From the NCBI GenBank assembly GCA_944548615.1, contig OX155967.1:3437722-3501721 (forward strand): a stretch of DNA of 64,000 nucleotides, read 5' to 3'. Shown here in pieces: positions 22,466 through 34,753 of this stretch. The notes beneath the pieces were generated by a model. That model was not told where the DNA came from. It did no database searches and was given only the letters and a program-made list of their open reading frames with translations. The stretch is from Micropterix aruncella (Eukaryota > Arthropoda > Insecta > Lepidoptera > Micropterigidae). The translations under genes were made by a program, and so were the position numbers. How positions within the stretch are numbered: position 1 is the stretch's first letter; every line of letters starts with the position of its first letter.

Positions 22466-22704
22466 TTATAAATACAATAGTTGGCAGTCGTGTTTTTTAT
22501 TATTTTTAATATATTTTCTTGTTATAGGCTGATTAACATCACAGAAATAATATGGAGAGAGAGAATGCCATCTGTTATTCTATCTGAACCTTTAAGTGCG
22601 TAATTATTACGTATTGAAACCCGTATACATGTTTAAAAAAATATATGTTTAGATAAATAATTTTAAAATAATACCGGCTATATTTTTTTTTAAATCATTT
22701 GCTA

Positions 22705-23376
22705 TTATATTATTATTATTTATTATTATTTATTCCGTAGCCGGCGATTGGGGAGGGGGTCGCCCTCGCAGCCAATACGCTGCTGTCGGTGCCGCTGGAT
22801 ATCGTACTCCATTCACGATTCGCTTCCATTCTTGACGATTTTTTTGCCACGTCTCGAGCATCCCTAGCCGACAATCGTTGATTTTTAAGGTCGTCTTTGA
22901 TGGTATTTAGCCAGGTTTTCTTCGGTGCCGATCGCTGAATTCTCCATTCTGTCGGACGGTCTCGCCAAAGAAGTTTACATGGCAAGCGATTGTCGTTCAT
23001 TCGGCAAACATGGCCGAACCATCGTAGTCGACGTTTTTGTACTTCTTCTTCGATCGTTGTTACTAGATCGCATCTTTCTCTAATGGTCTCGTTTCGAATT
23101 CGGTCGCGGAGTGAGACACCGAGAATCTGCCTCAAGCATCGCATTTGGAAGACTTCGAACTTTTTGAGGTCCGATTGTAGTAACGTCCACGTTTCCGATC
23201 CATAAAGAAGAATGGGAAGAACCAACGTTCGGTATAGTCGTACTTTGGTTTTGATGGTAATATTCATTCGCTTCCATATGCACCACTTGAGCGAGGCGAA
23301 TGTTGCTGTTGCCTGACCGATCCGGCTATGGACATCGGCCGTCGAAGCCACTTTCTTTTCCGTAACTATATATTAC
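22705..23376 (-). mobile_element. RTE-like LINE insertion present only in copy A
   Basis: A 5'-truncated LINE with an ATA/AATA-rich tail at 22707-22733, inserted in an attatattattat tract that appears on both sides (about 13 bp). Copy B lacks it at about 32340, which shows the empty site. The insertion therefore happened after the two copies separated, or is a haplotype difference. Confidence 0.88.
22716..23351 (-). pseudogene. LINE ORF2 C-terminal domain (endonuclease-RT type)
   Basis: The 211-residue open frame covers the region after the RT palm: RIGQATATFASLKWCIWKRMNI, KTKVRLYRTLVLPILLYGSETW, FQMRCLRQILGVSLRDRIRNETI, then KRRLRWFGHVCRMNDNRLPCKLLW and PKKTWLNTIKDDL. This is the pattern often annotated in invertebrates as endonuclease-reverse transcriptase or craniofacial development protein 2-like. 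The catalytic YADD region is upstream of the truncation. The frame is intact and therefore young. Confidence 0.9.
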
Positions 23377-23526
23377 TTTTCATTATATTATTATATTATT
23401 TCAAGATAGAATACCGTATATGCGTATTTAGAGCGCCATCCATCTAAAGTGCACCGCCTTACTTTTATACCACGAACGCCGCCATATTGAATATATGAAA
23501 ATAATAATACCTAAATTTTTGGAACT

Positions 23527-24165
23527 TTAATAATAATAATAACAATAATAAACTCTTTATTTGCACTTAATTAATATACAAAAAGGCGAGCTTATTACCA
23601 CATAGCAATGTCTTACAACTAACCTAAACACAGTGGTACATGCGCGCATTGTGAAAATAAAGATTATTAAATAACATACAGACCGTCTGCATAACATACA
23701 GACAAGTGGAAGAATTTAAAACTAATAATGCCCGAGGAGAGGAAATTGGGAGAGGAAGAGGAGAGAAAGGGAAGAACTGGTTAATTCTTAGAAAGGTAGT
23801 AATCCTTAAGGTGAGTCTTAACCCTTCAGGCCTCGGCCCCTCAGCCGATTGACAAGTTGATGTCCCAAAAAATTTTAGTAAAAATTAGTAAAAAAATTGA
23901 ATTATGACACTGTCTCACCAAAACATTAATTACTGCCAAACCACTGTACCCATAATTAAAATAAAACATATAAACATAATAAAACATAATAAAATTTAAA
24001 CAAATTGAATTAAAATAAAATTAAAACGGGGCCGTCACGCTGAATCGTGTTATGGCCGATATCGGCCAATCGGGGCCCTAGGGGTTAAACGATGGTAAAG
24101 AAGGCGAGTTTCGTATTATTGCTGGGAGATCGTACCAGAGTCTTGCACCATGGACACAGAAGGAA
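23527..24165 (-). mobile_element. CR1/Jockey-like LINE 3' end (copy A)
   Basis: Minus-strand relative of the 13499-14222 element. The tail is at 23529-23550 (TTATT-type on the minus strand) next to gcaaataaagagttt. The C-terminus translates, on the minus strand around 24090-24165, as PSHNSDFYSYSFCVHGARLWYDLPA and RNSPSLPSF. The 94-residue plus-strand frame at 24092-24376 is antisense to this and not a gene. A degenerate upstream part may extend to about 24376. Confidence 0.8.
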
Positions 24166-24379
24166 TAGGAATAGAAATCACTATTATGACTCGGATTTTT
24201 TAGTAAACTGTCAGAGGCTGACCGAAGTACGAGATCGTGGGAACTTAGTGGTTCAAAAAGCTTGTGGAGATAGGATGGTGTTAATTGGGATAGTACACAA
24301 TAGAGGAGAGCAAGTATGCCATTTTAAGTGCCATATACGCGTTGCGTTTCTTAGTAAAATCCTTGCTGCCAAATAGTAG

Positions 24380-24660
24380 TAGGTACTGCATCCATCTGGC
24401 AGCACTGCGGCGATCGACAGCGTGAGCTTCGTGCGGCTGCTCGATGCTCGCTTGCGCGGTGCATCGCTCACTTCACGCCACCATGGGTCAATGGCGGCTG
24501 CCTACAAAAAGTTTTGCGCACACATCCCCATTTATAGAGCAGAGTTCATTGCTTCTAACGGCTTGTGCCCGTATTGATAATATTTTCGATATGAATGAAT
24601 ACGCTTTTGATAGCTACTCAAGTAGGCCATATCAATAATATGCCAAGTGATTTTTTTTCA
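24380..24660. other. GC-richer interval of unknown origin (copy A)
   Basis: The segment has gcagcactgcggcgatcgac, then gcacgaagctc-type composition and a Kozak-like gccaccatggg at 24477-24487. The plus frame 24444-24638 (64 codons) has no recognised domain. The identical segment occurs at 33326-33606. It may be part of a LINE but I cannot place it. Confidence 0.35.
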
Positions 24661-24699
24661 TGTGTTGATAGGCCTTATATGGATGGCATTTTGTCGAGG

Positions 24700-24925
24700 T
24701 CGATGAACGATTCTTAGAAAATTGTCTTAATACAGTCTTTTATTCATCCAAAATTGTAAATACAATTGGACGTACATACAACCTTTGCCCAAAGACAGTT
24801 GTATTTCATCGCCCCAATTTTTTTAAATACTTTAGAAGAGTCAGTAAAAAATGTTCAAAATGTACACCTATAAAATGGCTCCTTTACGAAAAAGGTCGTT
24901 CAAAGACTGAAATAGAATTGCTTCA
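24700..24925 (+). mobile_element. Degenerate LINE ORF2 C-terminus (copy A)
   Basis: One plus frame reads TFAQRQLYFIAPIFLNTLEESVKNVQNVHL, which corresponds to STFARRQYFFIAPKVYNSLCETTKNVKNY in the better copy at 60063-60749. Frameshifts and stops interrupt it. A gtgtatgtatg-rich microsatellite at about 24940-25020 follows. The same remnant is at 33640-33865 in copy B. Confidence 0.6.
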
Positions 24926-25302
24926 TACAATAATTTAAAATATGTGTGTATGTAGATGTATGTGTGTGTGTTATTATATATGTATGTATGTATGTTTGTA
25001 TGTGTATATGTGTATATATGTAACTAAGCCTTTAATCATATATATTTGTATTAATATGTGTACTATTTTATGACATTATCTTAGTGTTAGTATTGAAAGT
25101 AGTCTATTAGTAATACTACTCAAACGTCAGTACTACTCAAAAACAAAGGCAGTATATTTCGTATGCCCAGATACAGTCTGTTCGGTCTAGTTGGGCATTC
25201 GTCAAGAATGATCGTATGGGTTGTGTCCATTTCCTTATTGCTTATATAAATAGTTACAAATTATATCTGTACGATCACACTGTTAACTCTCTACCAAGAT
25301 GT

Positions 25303-25480
<178 letters not shown>

Positions 25481-25797
25481 ATAACAGTTTAAAACACAAA
25501 CAATAAAAATATAAATGAAACAAATATTGTTTTTTTTTAAGTCAAAGAAATGAATAGCCTTAAACTTATTTAATAAATAATACCAGTAAAAATTATACCA
25601 AAAATAGCTAAAGTCGCAATATAAAAGATAATTGTCCAAATGTCCAGAAAACATCCAGCCGAAAGTGGCCTATTTTAGGTAATTTTATGTGCTTTGAGTT
25701 GTTTTTAATTCAACTCAAACCATTCAAGTGGCTTTGGATTGATTCTGAAATATATAAAATATATAAATTCGAATTTAAGATCAGGGTATCTAAGCAC

Positions 25798-26634
25798 TAC
25801 AGAGGGTAGCCATATTATTAGGGGCATTGGAAATTTTGGTACTAATTTGCATATTTCAAAAATCTTATTTTCCTAATGAATATTTATTTCTAACTTTTCA
25901 AAGGTGTGGCTAAACCCACATTAAATCCCATATTATTTTAGCCGCCATATCGTCAAGAAATGAAAGTAGCCGCGAAAATTATTATCAATTTTCTCTTCAA
26001 AGCTACACTTTTTGTCGTCACGGAGAGAATATTTACGGTAAAGTACGTTTTTCATAGTCATGATGACAATCAGCTATCTTGTGAATATTAATCAATTTTG
26101 GCTTTATCTTTGTAAAAAAGTCTTCTGAACATTTTCAGAAATATTAGTGGAAAACCATTTTTTTATTGATTTTAGTATTATTGCCATCAAAAAATTCTTA
26201 CAGTTTTTTTATGACTAATATACATGTTTCCCAAAAAAAACCACAAATATTTCAACCAAAAATGTAATTCCGCCCCATATCTCGCCCCACGCCTCATATC
26301 TTTTTTTTGTAAAAAAGGTGGCATATAAAGCCAATATTAATGAATTTTTACAAGCTGTAATAGCTAATTAGCATCATGATTATGAAAATCGCCATAATCA
26401 TTGTTTCCGTGACGACTATAGTGTAATTACGAAGAAAAATGAAGAATTTCGTTGTTTCACGCGGTAAAATCCATTTCTTATGATTATGATGGTTAAATTA
26501 AATTGTCATTTAATGTAGGTTAAAATAACTCTAATAACTTCAAAATAAATGTTGTTTAGAAGAATATATTTTTTAAAATGTGCAAATTCGTACCAAAATT
26601 CACAGTGACCCTAATAATATGGCCACCCACTGTA
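25798..26634. mobile_element. Tc1-like MITE (copy A)
   Basis: The 833-bp element at 25800-26632 has a left end CAGAGGGTAGCCATATTATT and a right end inverse of CAGTGGGTGGCCATATTATT, with similarity extending about 50 bp inward (including attttggta). TA lies outside both ends. CAGTG-type termini plus a TA duplication are the Tc1/mariner pattern. The inside contains a second, looser inverted repeat (gtcgtcacgg near 26013 and ccgtgacgac near 26408). No transposase. Copy B: 34756-35588. Confidence 0.82.
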
Positions 26635-26959
26635 TGGGATGGGATGGGCACTCCACAATATTATTACAATAATCGTACAAAACAACATCGCCAAATAAAT
26701 ACTTAATAGAAACCAAACATCGATTATTTTTGTTGGCATGTCACGGGGCTTTTAACACACCGTTTGACTTGACACTGTCCCATTCGTTCAGCTCCCTCTA
26801 TTTAAATCCCGAAAGCGTCGCTTTCCTTATAAAAGTCGACGTGGCGGTGCGTTTTTATGAGCCGTAAAATGGAAACGCCTTATGTGAAAAAGACGTTCTA
26901 GCATCATACGTAGAGCGTAAAGTGTAAAAAAGATGGCGATTTGCATATATCAAAGCGCT

Positions 26960-27035
26960 GGCGGCGCTAATAATGTCCATTCATTCGAAGAGCACATCAG
27001 TGTTCTTCGAATGAATGGACATTATTAGCGCCGCC
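26960..27035. repeat. Perfect 32-bp inverted repeat at the end of copy A
   Basis: Arms 26960-26991 and 27004-27035 are exact inverse complements around a 12-nt loop. The left arm begins GGCGGCGCTAATAATGTCCA. It starts at the exact base where copy A stops matching copy B, so it marks a junction. No second copy of the arm is seen elsewhere in the window. Confidence 0.95.
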
Positions 27036-27118
27036 ACTTTACATTCGTTTCTGTAATGACGCGATTTTTTTATACGCATTTTAATGAGTGAAAATATGTT
27101 TTTAATTTCTTGTTACAG

Positions 27119-27954
27119 AAGATGCATGTAAAAAAAGATGGTGCAACATTAGAGATCAATTTAAAAAGCATATGAATAAACGCAAAACAAAAAGTGGTCA
27201 GGGTGCTATGGCTATTAAAAAATACAAATATGAAGATAATTTGAATTTTTTACTCCCTCATATACAACACCGAAGTACAATAACCACTATCGAATCGGAG
27301 AACGAAGAGACGCAAAACGAAGTAGAAGCCATTGAATCCGCACAAAATACTACGCACGACGAAACAGAACAGGCTAACACCGATCAGCAGCAGCAGGCAC
27401 AACGATCACTAGCTAGTTTGCAACCTAACTTTACACCAGCTACTGATCCTAATCCGAATCCCCATTCAACTGCACAATTCACTAGTTCCAAAAGCCGCAA
27501 CCGACGTCAGATAATTCCACAATCCCAGCCCTCTGCGTCCAGCACCTTAATGGAGTACATTATAAAAAACAATGAAAAATCCAAAACACAAGTCATTCAT
27601 CCTATTGATGCATTCTTCAACAGCTTAGCAGCCACAACAAAATCTTTTTCTCCTTACTACCAGCATGTTGCGAAGGGAAAGATATTTGCAGTAATCCAAG
27701 ACTTAGAGTGGGAGCAATTGTCGGCGAACCCTTCGTCATATACATCATCGATGAGTGGAACATCGTCGTGTATTTCAACGCAAGAGTGTACACCTGTCCC
27801 GATGGCAACACCGAGATCTCCGAAAATGACGCCTCTGGTACCCACGCCTCTGGAATCAACGCCTCCGGAACCAATAGCCACTACATCTACCACAGTATTA
27901 TTAGATAATAATAATATGACGTCTAGTTTCTTTTCACAGTTTTCCGATAAATAA
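27119..27954 (+). CDS. MADF/BESS-like protein of a Harbinger element (3' exon)
   Basis: An acceptor-like tract ttttaatttcttgttacag ends at 27118, and the frame is open from there, 17 codons before the first ATG (27172). It begins DACKKRWCNIRDQFKKHMNKRKTKSG and continues KKYKYEDNLNFLLPH, the C-terminal half of a MADF domain; the first half would be on an upstream exon that is not present. A long Gln/Thr/Ser/Pro-rich linker follows, then DAFFNSLAATTKSFSPYYQH...GKIFAVIQDLEW, which resembles a BESS motif. In Harbinger elements this partner binds the ends and brings transposase to the nucleus. The 3' exon is intact but the gene lacks its start. Confidence 0.82.
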
Positions 27955-27979
27955 ATAAGTATGTTGTAAAAATAACAAT

Positions 27980-28320
27980 TTTTTTCCTTACCTCAGACAG
28001 ACTGCTAATCGTTCAATGGGAGAGATAGGCTTCAGAAATCTTGAATTTTGTTTGGTTAAATCACGTTTTATTTTTCCAAGAAATATACTAAAGCATTCTT
28101 TAGACATCCTAAAATAACCGTAAAATTTGGTTTCATCATCTATTAATTCCTTGTAGAGCGTGGCGAATTCTCCCTCCGATTGTCGTTTTCTCCAGGCTGG
28201 ATGTACACTCCATCTTCTTTTATTAGTTTCAGTTCGTGTTTCCAATACTTCGTCTTCAATGGCGATTGCAATAGCTGCCAACTCAAGTTGTGAAAATTGC
28301 ATTAATAACACACTTATCAA
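27980..28320 (-). pseudogene. PIF/Harbinger transposase, exon 1 only
   Basis: Reads from MISVLLMQFSQLELAAIAIA through RRWSVHPAWRKRQSEGEF, FYGYFRMSKECFSIFLGKIKRDL and PISPIERLAVCLR. The ERLAVCLR block is a well-known feature at the N-terminal side of Harbinger nucleases. After CTGAG the minus strand continues GTAAGG (about 27988), a good splice donor, but only 34 bp separates it from the MADF stop and no DDE exon is found. So the catalytic exons were deleted or lie outside. A further degraded copy is at 21227-21523. Confidence 0.85.
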
Positions 28321-28532
28321 TCAAGCGAAAATAGAAATTAAAAAATATTATTATCGCCAAAATAGATGGACACAACACTAGTTATCGCGGACACGGCCGT
28401 GGGATAAATAAACTCGGAAACAGCCCGGTCAACGCCCGGTGTAGCATGAATGACTGGCCCGGCCGGAGCACGGTGGAAACGACTCGGCCGGGGCCCGGCC
28501 CGGCCCCGGCCCGGTGTAGCATGAATCATCCT

Positions 28533-29196
28533 TTATAATGCGTTCTATGAATGTGGGATCAGAATGGATGCGATCCAGCATGTCTAAAGAAGTTTGTTTG
28601 CGGTACTGTTGTTGTAGAAAATTCAACTCCTTTGGAACGAGCCGAGCGGCGATGCGTCTCATGCCCAATTTATCTACCAAAATCGAGCGAATGGATTCAT
28701 GAGACTTCAGGTTCAGGTCACGTGCTATCTCTCTTAAGCTAGAATGGCGATTACGGAGAACAATTTCCTTGACTTTTTCGATATTTTCGTCTTTTGAAGA
28801 GGTCGAAGGTCGCCCGGAACGAGGGTTGTCTTCGACGATCTCTCGGCCCTCCTTGAATGCTTTGTACCATGTCGTAGATCGGTGTTTTGGATACAACTGA
28901 TTCACCATAAGCCTTTTCTAACATTTTTAGGGAATTGGCACACGAAAATCCGTTCGCAACACAAAATTTAAGGCAAACTCTTTGTTCATTACTTTGGTTC
29001 ATTATGAAAATCATGACGCACTACTAAGGTGTACAATTCAATTGCTGTTCTAATCAAAATGGCTGACAGTTCGCGCGCATTTTAGGCATAGAGTAAATAA
29101 AGACAGTTCTACCAACTTAAGAATTTTTTTCTTTCTTTTAAATCATTAACATAATCTTTTTAAATTCTAAATTCCCGAAACTTTTTAGACAGAAGG
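28533..29196 (-). mobile_element. Mariner remnant at the start of copy B
   Basis: Right half of the same mariner as 17408-18735: the N-terminal transposase frames (28751-29014 and 28533-28908 on the minus strand) with the same frameshift, and the right inverted repeat ending at 29196. It is cut at 28533 by the Harbinger terminus. The 159-residue frame runs from mariner into Harbinger terminal sequence and is not a natural fusion protein. Confidence 0.92.
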
Positions 29197-30110
29197 TATA
29201 TATTATAATTAGTAAACTCTGTGCATATATTATTTGTTTATTTACCTAATTATTTATTTTTTTATAATGTAAAGTTCTCTTCGACATTTAATTATATTAT
29301 ACCGATGCATACAGTCCATTTTTCAAACATTTTAGTTTAAATTTATTTTAAAAACGCACACCTTCGAATCACTAACCGTTTTGTAGATTTATAAATATTG
29401 TAATAATAAACGAAATGCGTCAGATACTGACCACCTAGGTCTAGTTGGTTGTAGTAGCGATTTCGCCTCACCTTGGGTAAGCTCGCATATGGATTGAGCT
29501 ATATTTTTCACTTAATAATATTTGCTTGTAACTATTATGTATCAATCTGTAACTATTATCAACAATCTGTATGTCCGATTCTTTTATTTGTACGTTATCT
29601 AACAAAATAAATATTTTTTCCACTTTTCAATACTTTATTGTTTTGTTTTCATTTTCCTTTTTTTTCTATTTTCCCCTTTTTTTAAATAATTTTAATGTAA
29701 TACACGACTTTATGTTTTTTACACCACAATTGTGTATTTAGATACAGGTCTAAGAAAGCCCGTTAGGTGTGCATAGCGCCGTTTGTTATTTGATCTGTGT
29801 CGCTCTTAAGCTGTTGTCTTTCAATGTTTTATTTCTTTGCGTCACTGACATTTTAACTACATTTTATGTGTTAATTCAGTCAAGTTGTTGTCAACATAAT
29901 TTTGTAATCGTGGTCTAGGAATATCCCTGATGTGTATAACGTTATTTTCCGATTATTTTGAAGTCTTGAATTTTTGGTGACAAAAATATTCGACAAAGCA
30001 CCTGCTTCGCCTTCTGGTCTGAAACCTCAAGCACCAAAATAATGAAAGACTTTTTATTTCAGAGCCCCTATATTCTTGTTTAAAATTGCCTATCTATGTT
30101 TTTTTAGACA

Positions 30111-30470
30111 TTGTATAAAATGTATGAACGTGACACTTATTTAACCTGGTTCGTCGTCCGATATAGCCTCTCCTCTAGTAACGACGCGAGTAATACAATG
30201 GCAATGAATGGAGAAAGTACTATTAGGCGCTTTGTCTCGCTCACACGAATAATGAGAGATTATCGTGGAAGTGTGTCCCGAGTTCTGATGATCACAGCAT
30301 TGATTATACATGGTATCAGATTGATCAACTCCAAAGTAGGTACTCTAATTTGGCAGGCTTTCCAAGCCGAAGAAATGCAGGTGGGCCGAATAGATTTGAC
30401 AGCAAACCAAATAGCAAGTTATTTGGCTTTCTATAATAACATTATTATTTTTTTTATATGGACTTATTGA
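30111..30470 (+). other. 119-codon open frame of unknown status (copy B)
   Basis: Identical at protein level to 19648-20007. No domain recognised; see that entry. Confidence 0.25.
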
Positions 30471-30718
30471 TTATTAAAACCCACTAATTTAACCAATTAT
30501 AACAATAATGACATTCAAATAGTAGTGCATTCTATCGCTTTTTACACGACTGCCCAACAAAATAGGAGTGTAATGTGTTCAGGTTTCATCTATGTATCTT
30601 TTCTGTTTTTTTATTACACCATAAATTTAAACGCCTAAACCGATTTAGAAGTTTGTGGTATTATTAAAATCGTTATGTTACCTCGAGTGTCATTGGGTTC
30701 CTTAATTGTCCAAATTTT

Positions 30719-31484
30719 ATTTTATTTTATTTTATAGCAAACTTACAGATAGTAAATATATGATACTAGTATTTTAAAAACAAATTCGAACGAAACAAAT
30801 TTACTATCCTATGAATAGTTTGCAATGCTTGCATTACAAATTAGCAGAAATAACATGAACACGTTGATAGTAGAAAAAAATATAATAAAGCTAATAATAA
30901 TATAAGGGTAAGAAAAGTAATAATTAAATAAGTTGTTAATAAGGTTGTTTGGATAGAGCAAAATAGGAGTATGAGTAATTGGATAATAATATTTATTATA
31001 CATAATATGATCATCATACATACATCATATAATACAGTTCATTAGGATGGCAGTTAGTGAAATCTTAAGAAGTAGGAGATAGGCTAGGTATGATCGAGTC
31101 TTTTATTAAATTAATGGAATCATAAAATATATCTAATCCTTTACGCAATTTATCAAAAACGTGACACATTCTGGTAAGAGGTCTATTCGACCCGATGTTG
31201 TTATTGCAAGCGACAACCGAAAATGTTTGAGAACTCCTCGTTAGTCGCGGTGGCACACGAAATTGAACTTTTTCTAGACTAGCTGGGCTGTCTAGTCGAT
31301 TGTGCAAAAGCTTATGGAGACACGTTATATCAGTTATAGTCCTACGTGTTTTTAAGTCTTCTAGGTTGAAGTAAGAAAGCCGCTCTACATAACCTTTCAG
31401 AGTATTTCTGAGGCCACATTTGTTCGACAGCATACGTGTGAATTTCTTTTGGACTCGTTGAATTCTATCGCTGGTAAATATCAA
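30719..31484 (-). mobile_element. Jockey-like LINE 3' end, uninterrupted (copy B)
   Basis: The 139-residue minus frame 31065-31484 is an intact ORF2 C-terminus: SDRIQRVQKKFTRML, YFNLEDLKTRRTITDITCLHKLLH, then FRVPPRLTRSSQTF and RPLTRMCHVFDKL. A 3' UTR and TAAAA tail (about 30719-30737) follow. This is the pre-insertion state of the locus that the Harbinger MITE split in copy A. Upstream of 31484 the dispersed repeat resumes, so the LINE is 5'-truncated. Confidence 0.9.
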
Positions 31485-31628
31485 GTAAGTAGTCGCCTAA
31501 ATGTCCAAATATCAATAATTTTACATAAATATATAAAGGTCTGTTTAAGTACATTCCGGAAATATACAAATATTTATATGGAAAATCCACAAACTACAAA
31601 TGTTTCATAAAAACATCAATAAAAATAA

Positions 31629-32088
31629 TCCTACTAATATTATAAACGCGAAAGTTTGTATGTATGTATGGATGTTTGTTACTCTTTCACGCAAAAACTA
31701 CTGAATGGATTTTGATGAAACTTACAATAAAGCTTACACATCAGAATAACACATAGGCTATAATTTATAAAGATATAGTGTGAATTATCTAAAATATAAC
31801 GATAACTGTCAAGTAAGTAGGAAAAAAATCTAAGAAATTGACATTCGAAATTTAAATTCTATCCTACTATCCTACTAATATTATAAACGCGAATGTTTGT
31901 ATGTATGTATGGATGTTTGGTACTCTTTCACGCAAAAACTACTGAATGGATTTTGATGAAACTTTACAATAATATAGCTTACACATCAGAATAAGACATA
32001 GGCTATAATTTATACAGATATATGGTTTTCTATCATCATTATCACAATTTTCCATCACCACGCGGGTGAAACCGCTGGGCGCAGCTAG
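31629..32088 (+). mobile_element. LEP-type Helitron, composite (copy B)
   Basis: Same as 21998-22465, with one fewer cctactat unit at the internal start. 5' TC, 3' hairpin and CTAG are conserved. Confidence 0.9.
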
Positions 32089-32472
32089 TTATAAATACAA
32101 TAGTTGGCAGTCGTGTTTTTTATTATTTTTAATATATTTTCTTGTTATAGGCTGATTAACATCACAGAAATAATATGGAGAGAGAGAATGCCATCTGTTA
32201 TTCTATCTGAACCTTTAAGTGCGTAATTATTACGTATTGAAACCCGTATACATGTTTAAAAAAATATATGTTTAGATAAATAATTTTAAAATAATACCGG
32301 CTATAATTTTTTTTTAAATCATTTGCTATTATATTATTATATTATTTCAAGATAGAATACCGTATATGCGTATTTAGAGCGCCATCCATCTAAAGTGCAC
32401 CGCCTTACTTTTATACCACGAACGCCGCCATATTGAATATATGAAAATAATAATACCTAAATTTTTGGAACT

Positions 32473-33110
32473 TTAATAATAATAATAACAATAATAAACT
32501 CTTTATTTGCATTTAATTAATATACAAAAAGGCGAGCTTATTACCACATAGCAATGTCTTACAACTAACCTAAACACAGTGGTACATGCGCGCATTGTGA
32601 AAATAAAGATTATTAAATAACATACAGACCGTCTGCATAACATACAGACAAGTGGAAGAATTTAAAACTAATAATGCCCGAGGAGAGGAAATTGGGAGAG
32701 GAAGAGGAGAGAAAGGGAAGAACTGGTTAATTCTTAGAAAGGTAGTAATCCTTAAGGTGAGTCTTAACCCTTCAGGCCTCGGCCCCTCAGCCGATTGACA
32801 AGTTGATGTCCCAAAAAATTTTAGTAAAAATTAGTAAAAAAATTGAATTATGACACTGTCTCACCAAAACATTAATTACTGCCAAACCACTGTACCCATA
32901 ATTAAAATAAAACATATAAACATAATAAAACATAATAAAATTTAAACAAATTGAATTAAAATAAAATTAAAACGGGGCCGTCACGCTGAATCGTGTTATG
33001 GCCGATATCGGCCAATCGGGGCCCTAGGGGTTAAACGATGGTAAAGAAGGCGAGTTTCGTATTATTGCTGGGAGATCGTACCAGAGTCTTGCACCATGGA
33101 CACAGAAGGA
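32473..33110 (-). mobile_element. CR1/Jockey-like LINE 3' end (copy B)
   Basis: Copy-B equivalent of 23527-24165, with VHGARLWYDLPA on the minus strand near 33050-33100. The plus frame 33038-33322 is antisense to it. Confidence 0.8.
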
Positions 33111-33639
33111 ATAGGAATAGAAATCACTATTATGACTCGGATTTTTTAGTAAACTGTCAGAGGCTGACCGAAGTACGAGATCGTGGGAACTTAGTGGTTC
33201 AAAAAGCTTGTGGAGATAGGATGGTGTTAATTGGGATAGTACACAATAGAGGGGAGCAAGTATGCCATTTTAAGTGCCATATACGCGTTGCGTTTCTTAG
33301 TAAAATCCTTGCTGCCAAATAGTAGTAGGTACTGCATCCATCTGGCAGCACTGCGGCGATCGACAGCGTGAGCTTCGTGCGGCTGCTCGATGCTCGCTTG
33401 CGCGGTGCATCGCTCACTTCACGCCACCATGGGTCAATGGCGGCTGCCTACAAAAAGTTTTGCGCACACATCCCCATTTATAGAGCAGAGTTCATTGCTT
33501 CTAACGGCTTGTGCCCGTATTGATAATATTTTCGATATGAATGAATACGCTTTTGATAGCTACTCAAGTAGGCCATATCAATAATATGCCAAGTGATTTT
33601 TTTTCATGTGTTGATAGGCCTTATATGGATGGCATTTTG

Positions 33640-33870
33640 TCGAGGTCGATGAACGATTATTAGAAAATTGTCTTAATACAGTCTTTTATTCATCCAAAAT
33701 TGTAAACACAATTGGACGTACATACAACCTTTGCCCAAAGACAGTTGTATTTCATCGCCCCAATTTTTTTAAATACTTTAGAAGAGTCAGTAAAAAATGT
33801 TCAAAATGTACACCTATAAAATGGCTCCTTTACGAAAAAGGTCGTTCAAAGACTGAAATAGAATTGCTTC
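33640..33870 (+). mobile_element. Degenerate LINE ORF2 C-terminus (copy B)
   Basis: Equivalent of 24700-24925; same breaks. Confidence 0.6.
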
Positions 33871-34248
33871 ATACAATAATTTAAAATATGTGTGTATGTA
33901 GATGTATGTGTGTGTGTTATTATATATGTATGTATGTATGTTTGTATGTGTATATGTGTATATATGTAACTAAGCCTTTAATCATATATATTTGTATTAA
34001 TATGTGTACTATTTTATGACATTATCTTAGTGTTAGTATTGAAAGTAGTCTATTAGTAATACTACTCAAACGTCAGTACTACTCAAAAACAAAGGCAGTA
34101 TATTTCGTATGCCCAGATACAGTCTGTTCGGTCTAGTTGGGCATTCGTCAAGAATGATCGTATGGGTTGTGTCCATTTCCTTATTGCTTATATAAATAGT
34201 TACAAATTATATCTGTACGATCACACTGTTAACTCTCTACCAAGATGT

Positions 34249-34430
<182 letters not shown>

Positions 34431-34753
34431 ATAACAATAATTGTTTAAAACACAAACAATAAAAATATAAATGAAACAAATATTGTTTTTTTTTAAGTCA
34501 AAGAAATGAATAGCCTTAAACTTATTTAATAAATAATATCAGTAAAAATTATACCAAAAATAGCTAAAGTCGCAATATAAAAGATAATTGTCCAAATGTC
34601 CAGAAAACATCCAGCCGAAAGTGGCCTATTTTAGGTAATTTTATGTGCTTTGAGTTGTTTTTAATTCAACTCAAACCATTCAAGTGGCTTTGGATTGATT
34701 CTGAAATATATAAAATATATAAATTCGAATTTAAGATCAGGGTATCTAAGCAC

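Larger units (their letters stand above)
27036..28532. mobile_element. PIF/Harbinger element, left end and transposase core missing
   Basis: Right end 28533-ward carries the GC-rich Harbinger terminus (ending GGTGTAGCATGAATCATCCT at 28532) joined to TTATAATGCG of the mariner, consistent with a TTA target. It holds two convergent genes: a MADF/BESS gene (plus) and transposase exon 1 (minus). PIF/Harbinger transposons normally encode a transposase plus a Myb/MADF-like DNA-binding partner. The left inverted repeat, the first MADF exon and the downstream transposase exons are absent; the left edge instead abuts the 32-bp hairpin. Confidence 0.85.

Noticed and set aside
24092..24376. 94-residue plus-strand frame conserved in both duplicates
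   Set aside because: It is antisense to a LINE C-terminus with the VHGARLWYDLPA motif on the minus strand.
28429..28908. Possible natural fusion of mariner transposase with another peptide
   Set aside because: The C-terminal part is Harbinger terminal sequence read through the junction at 28532/28533.
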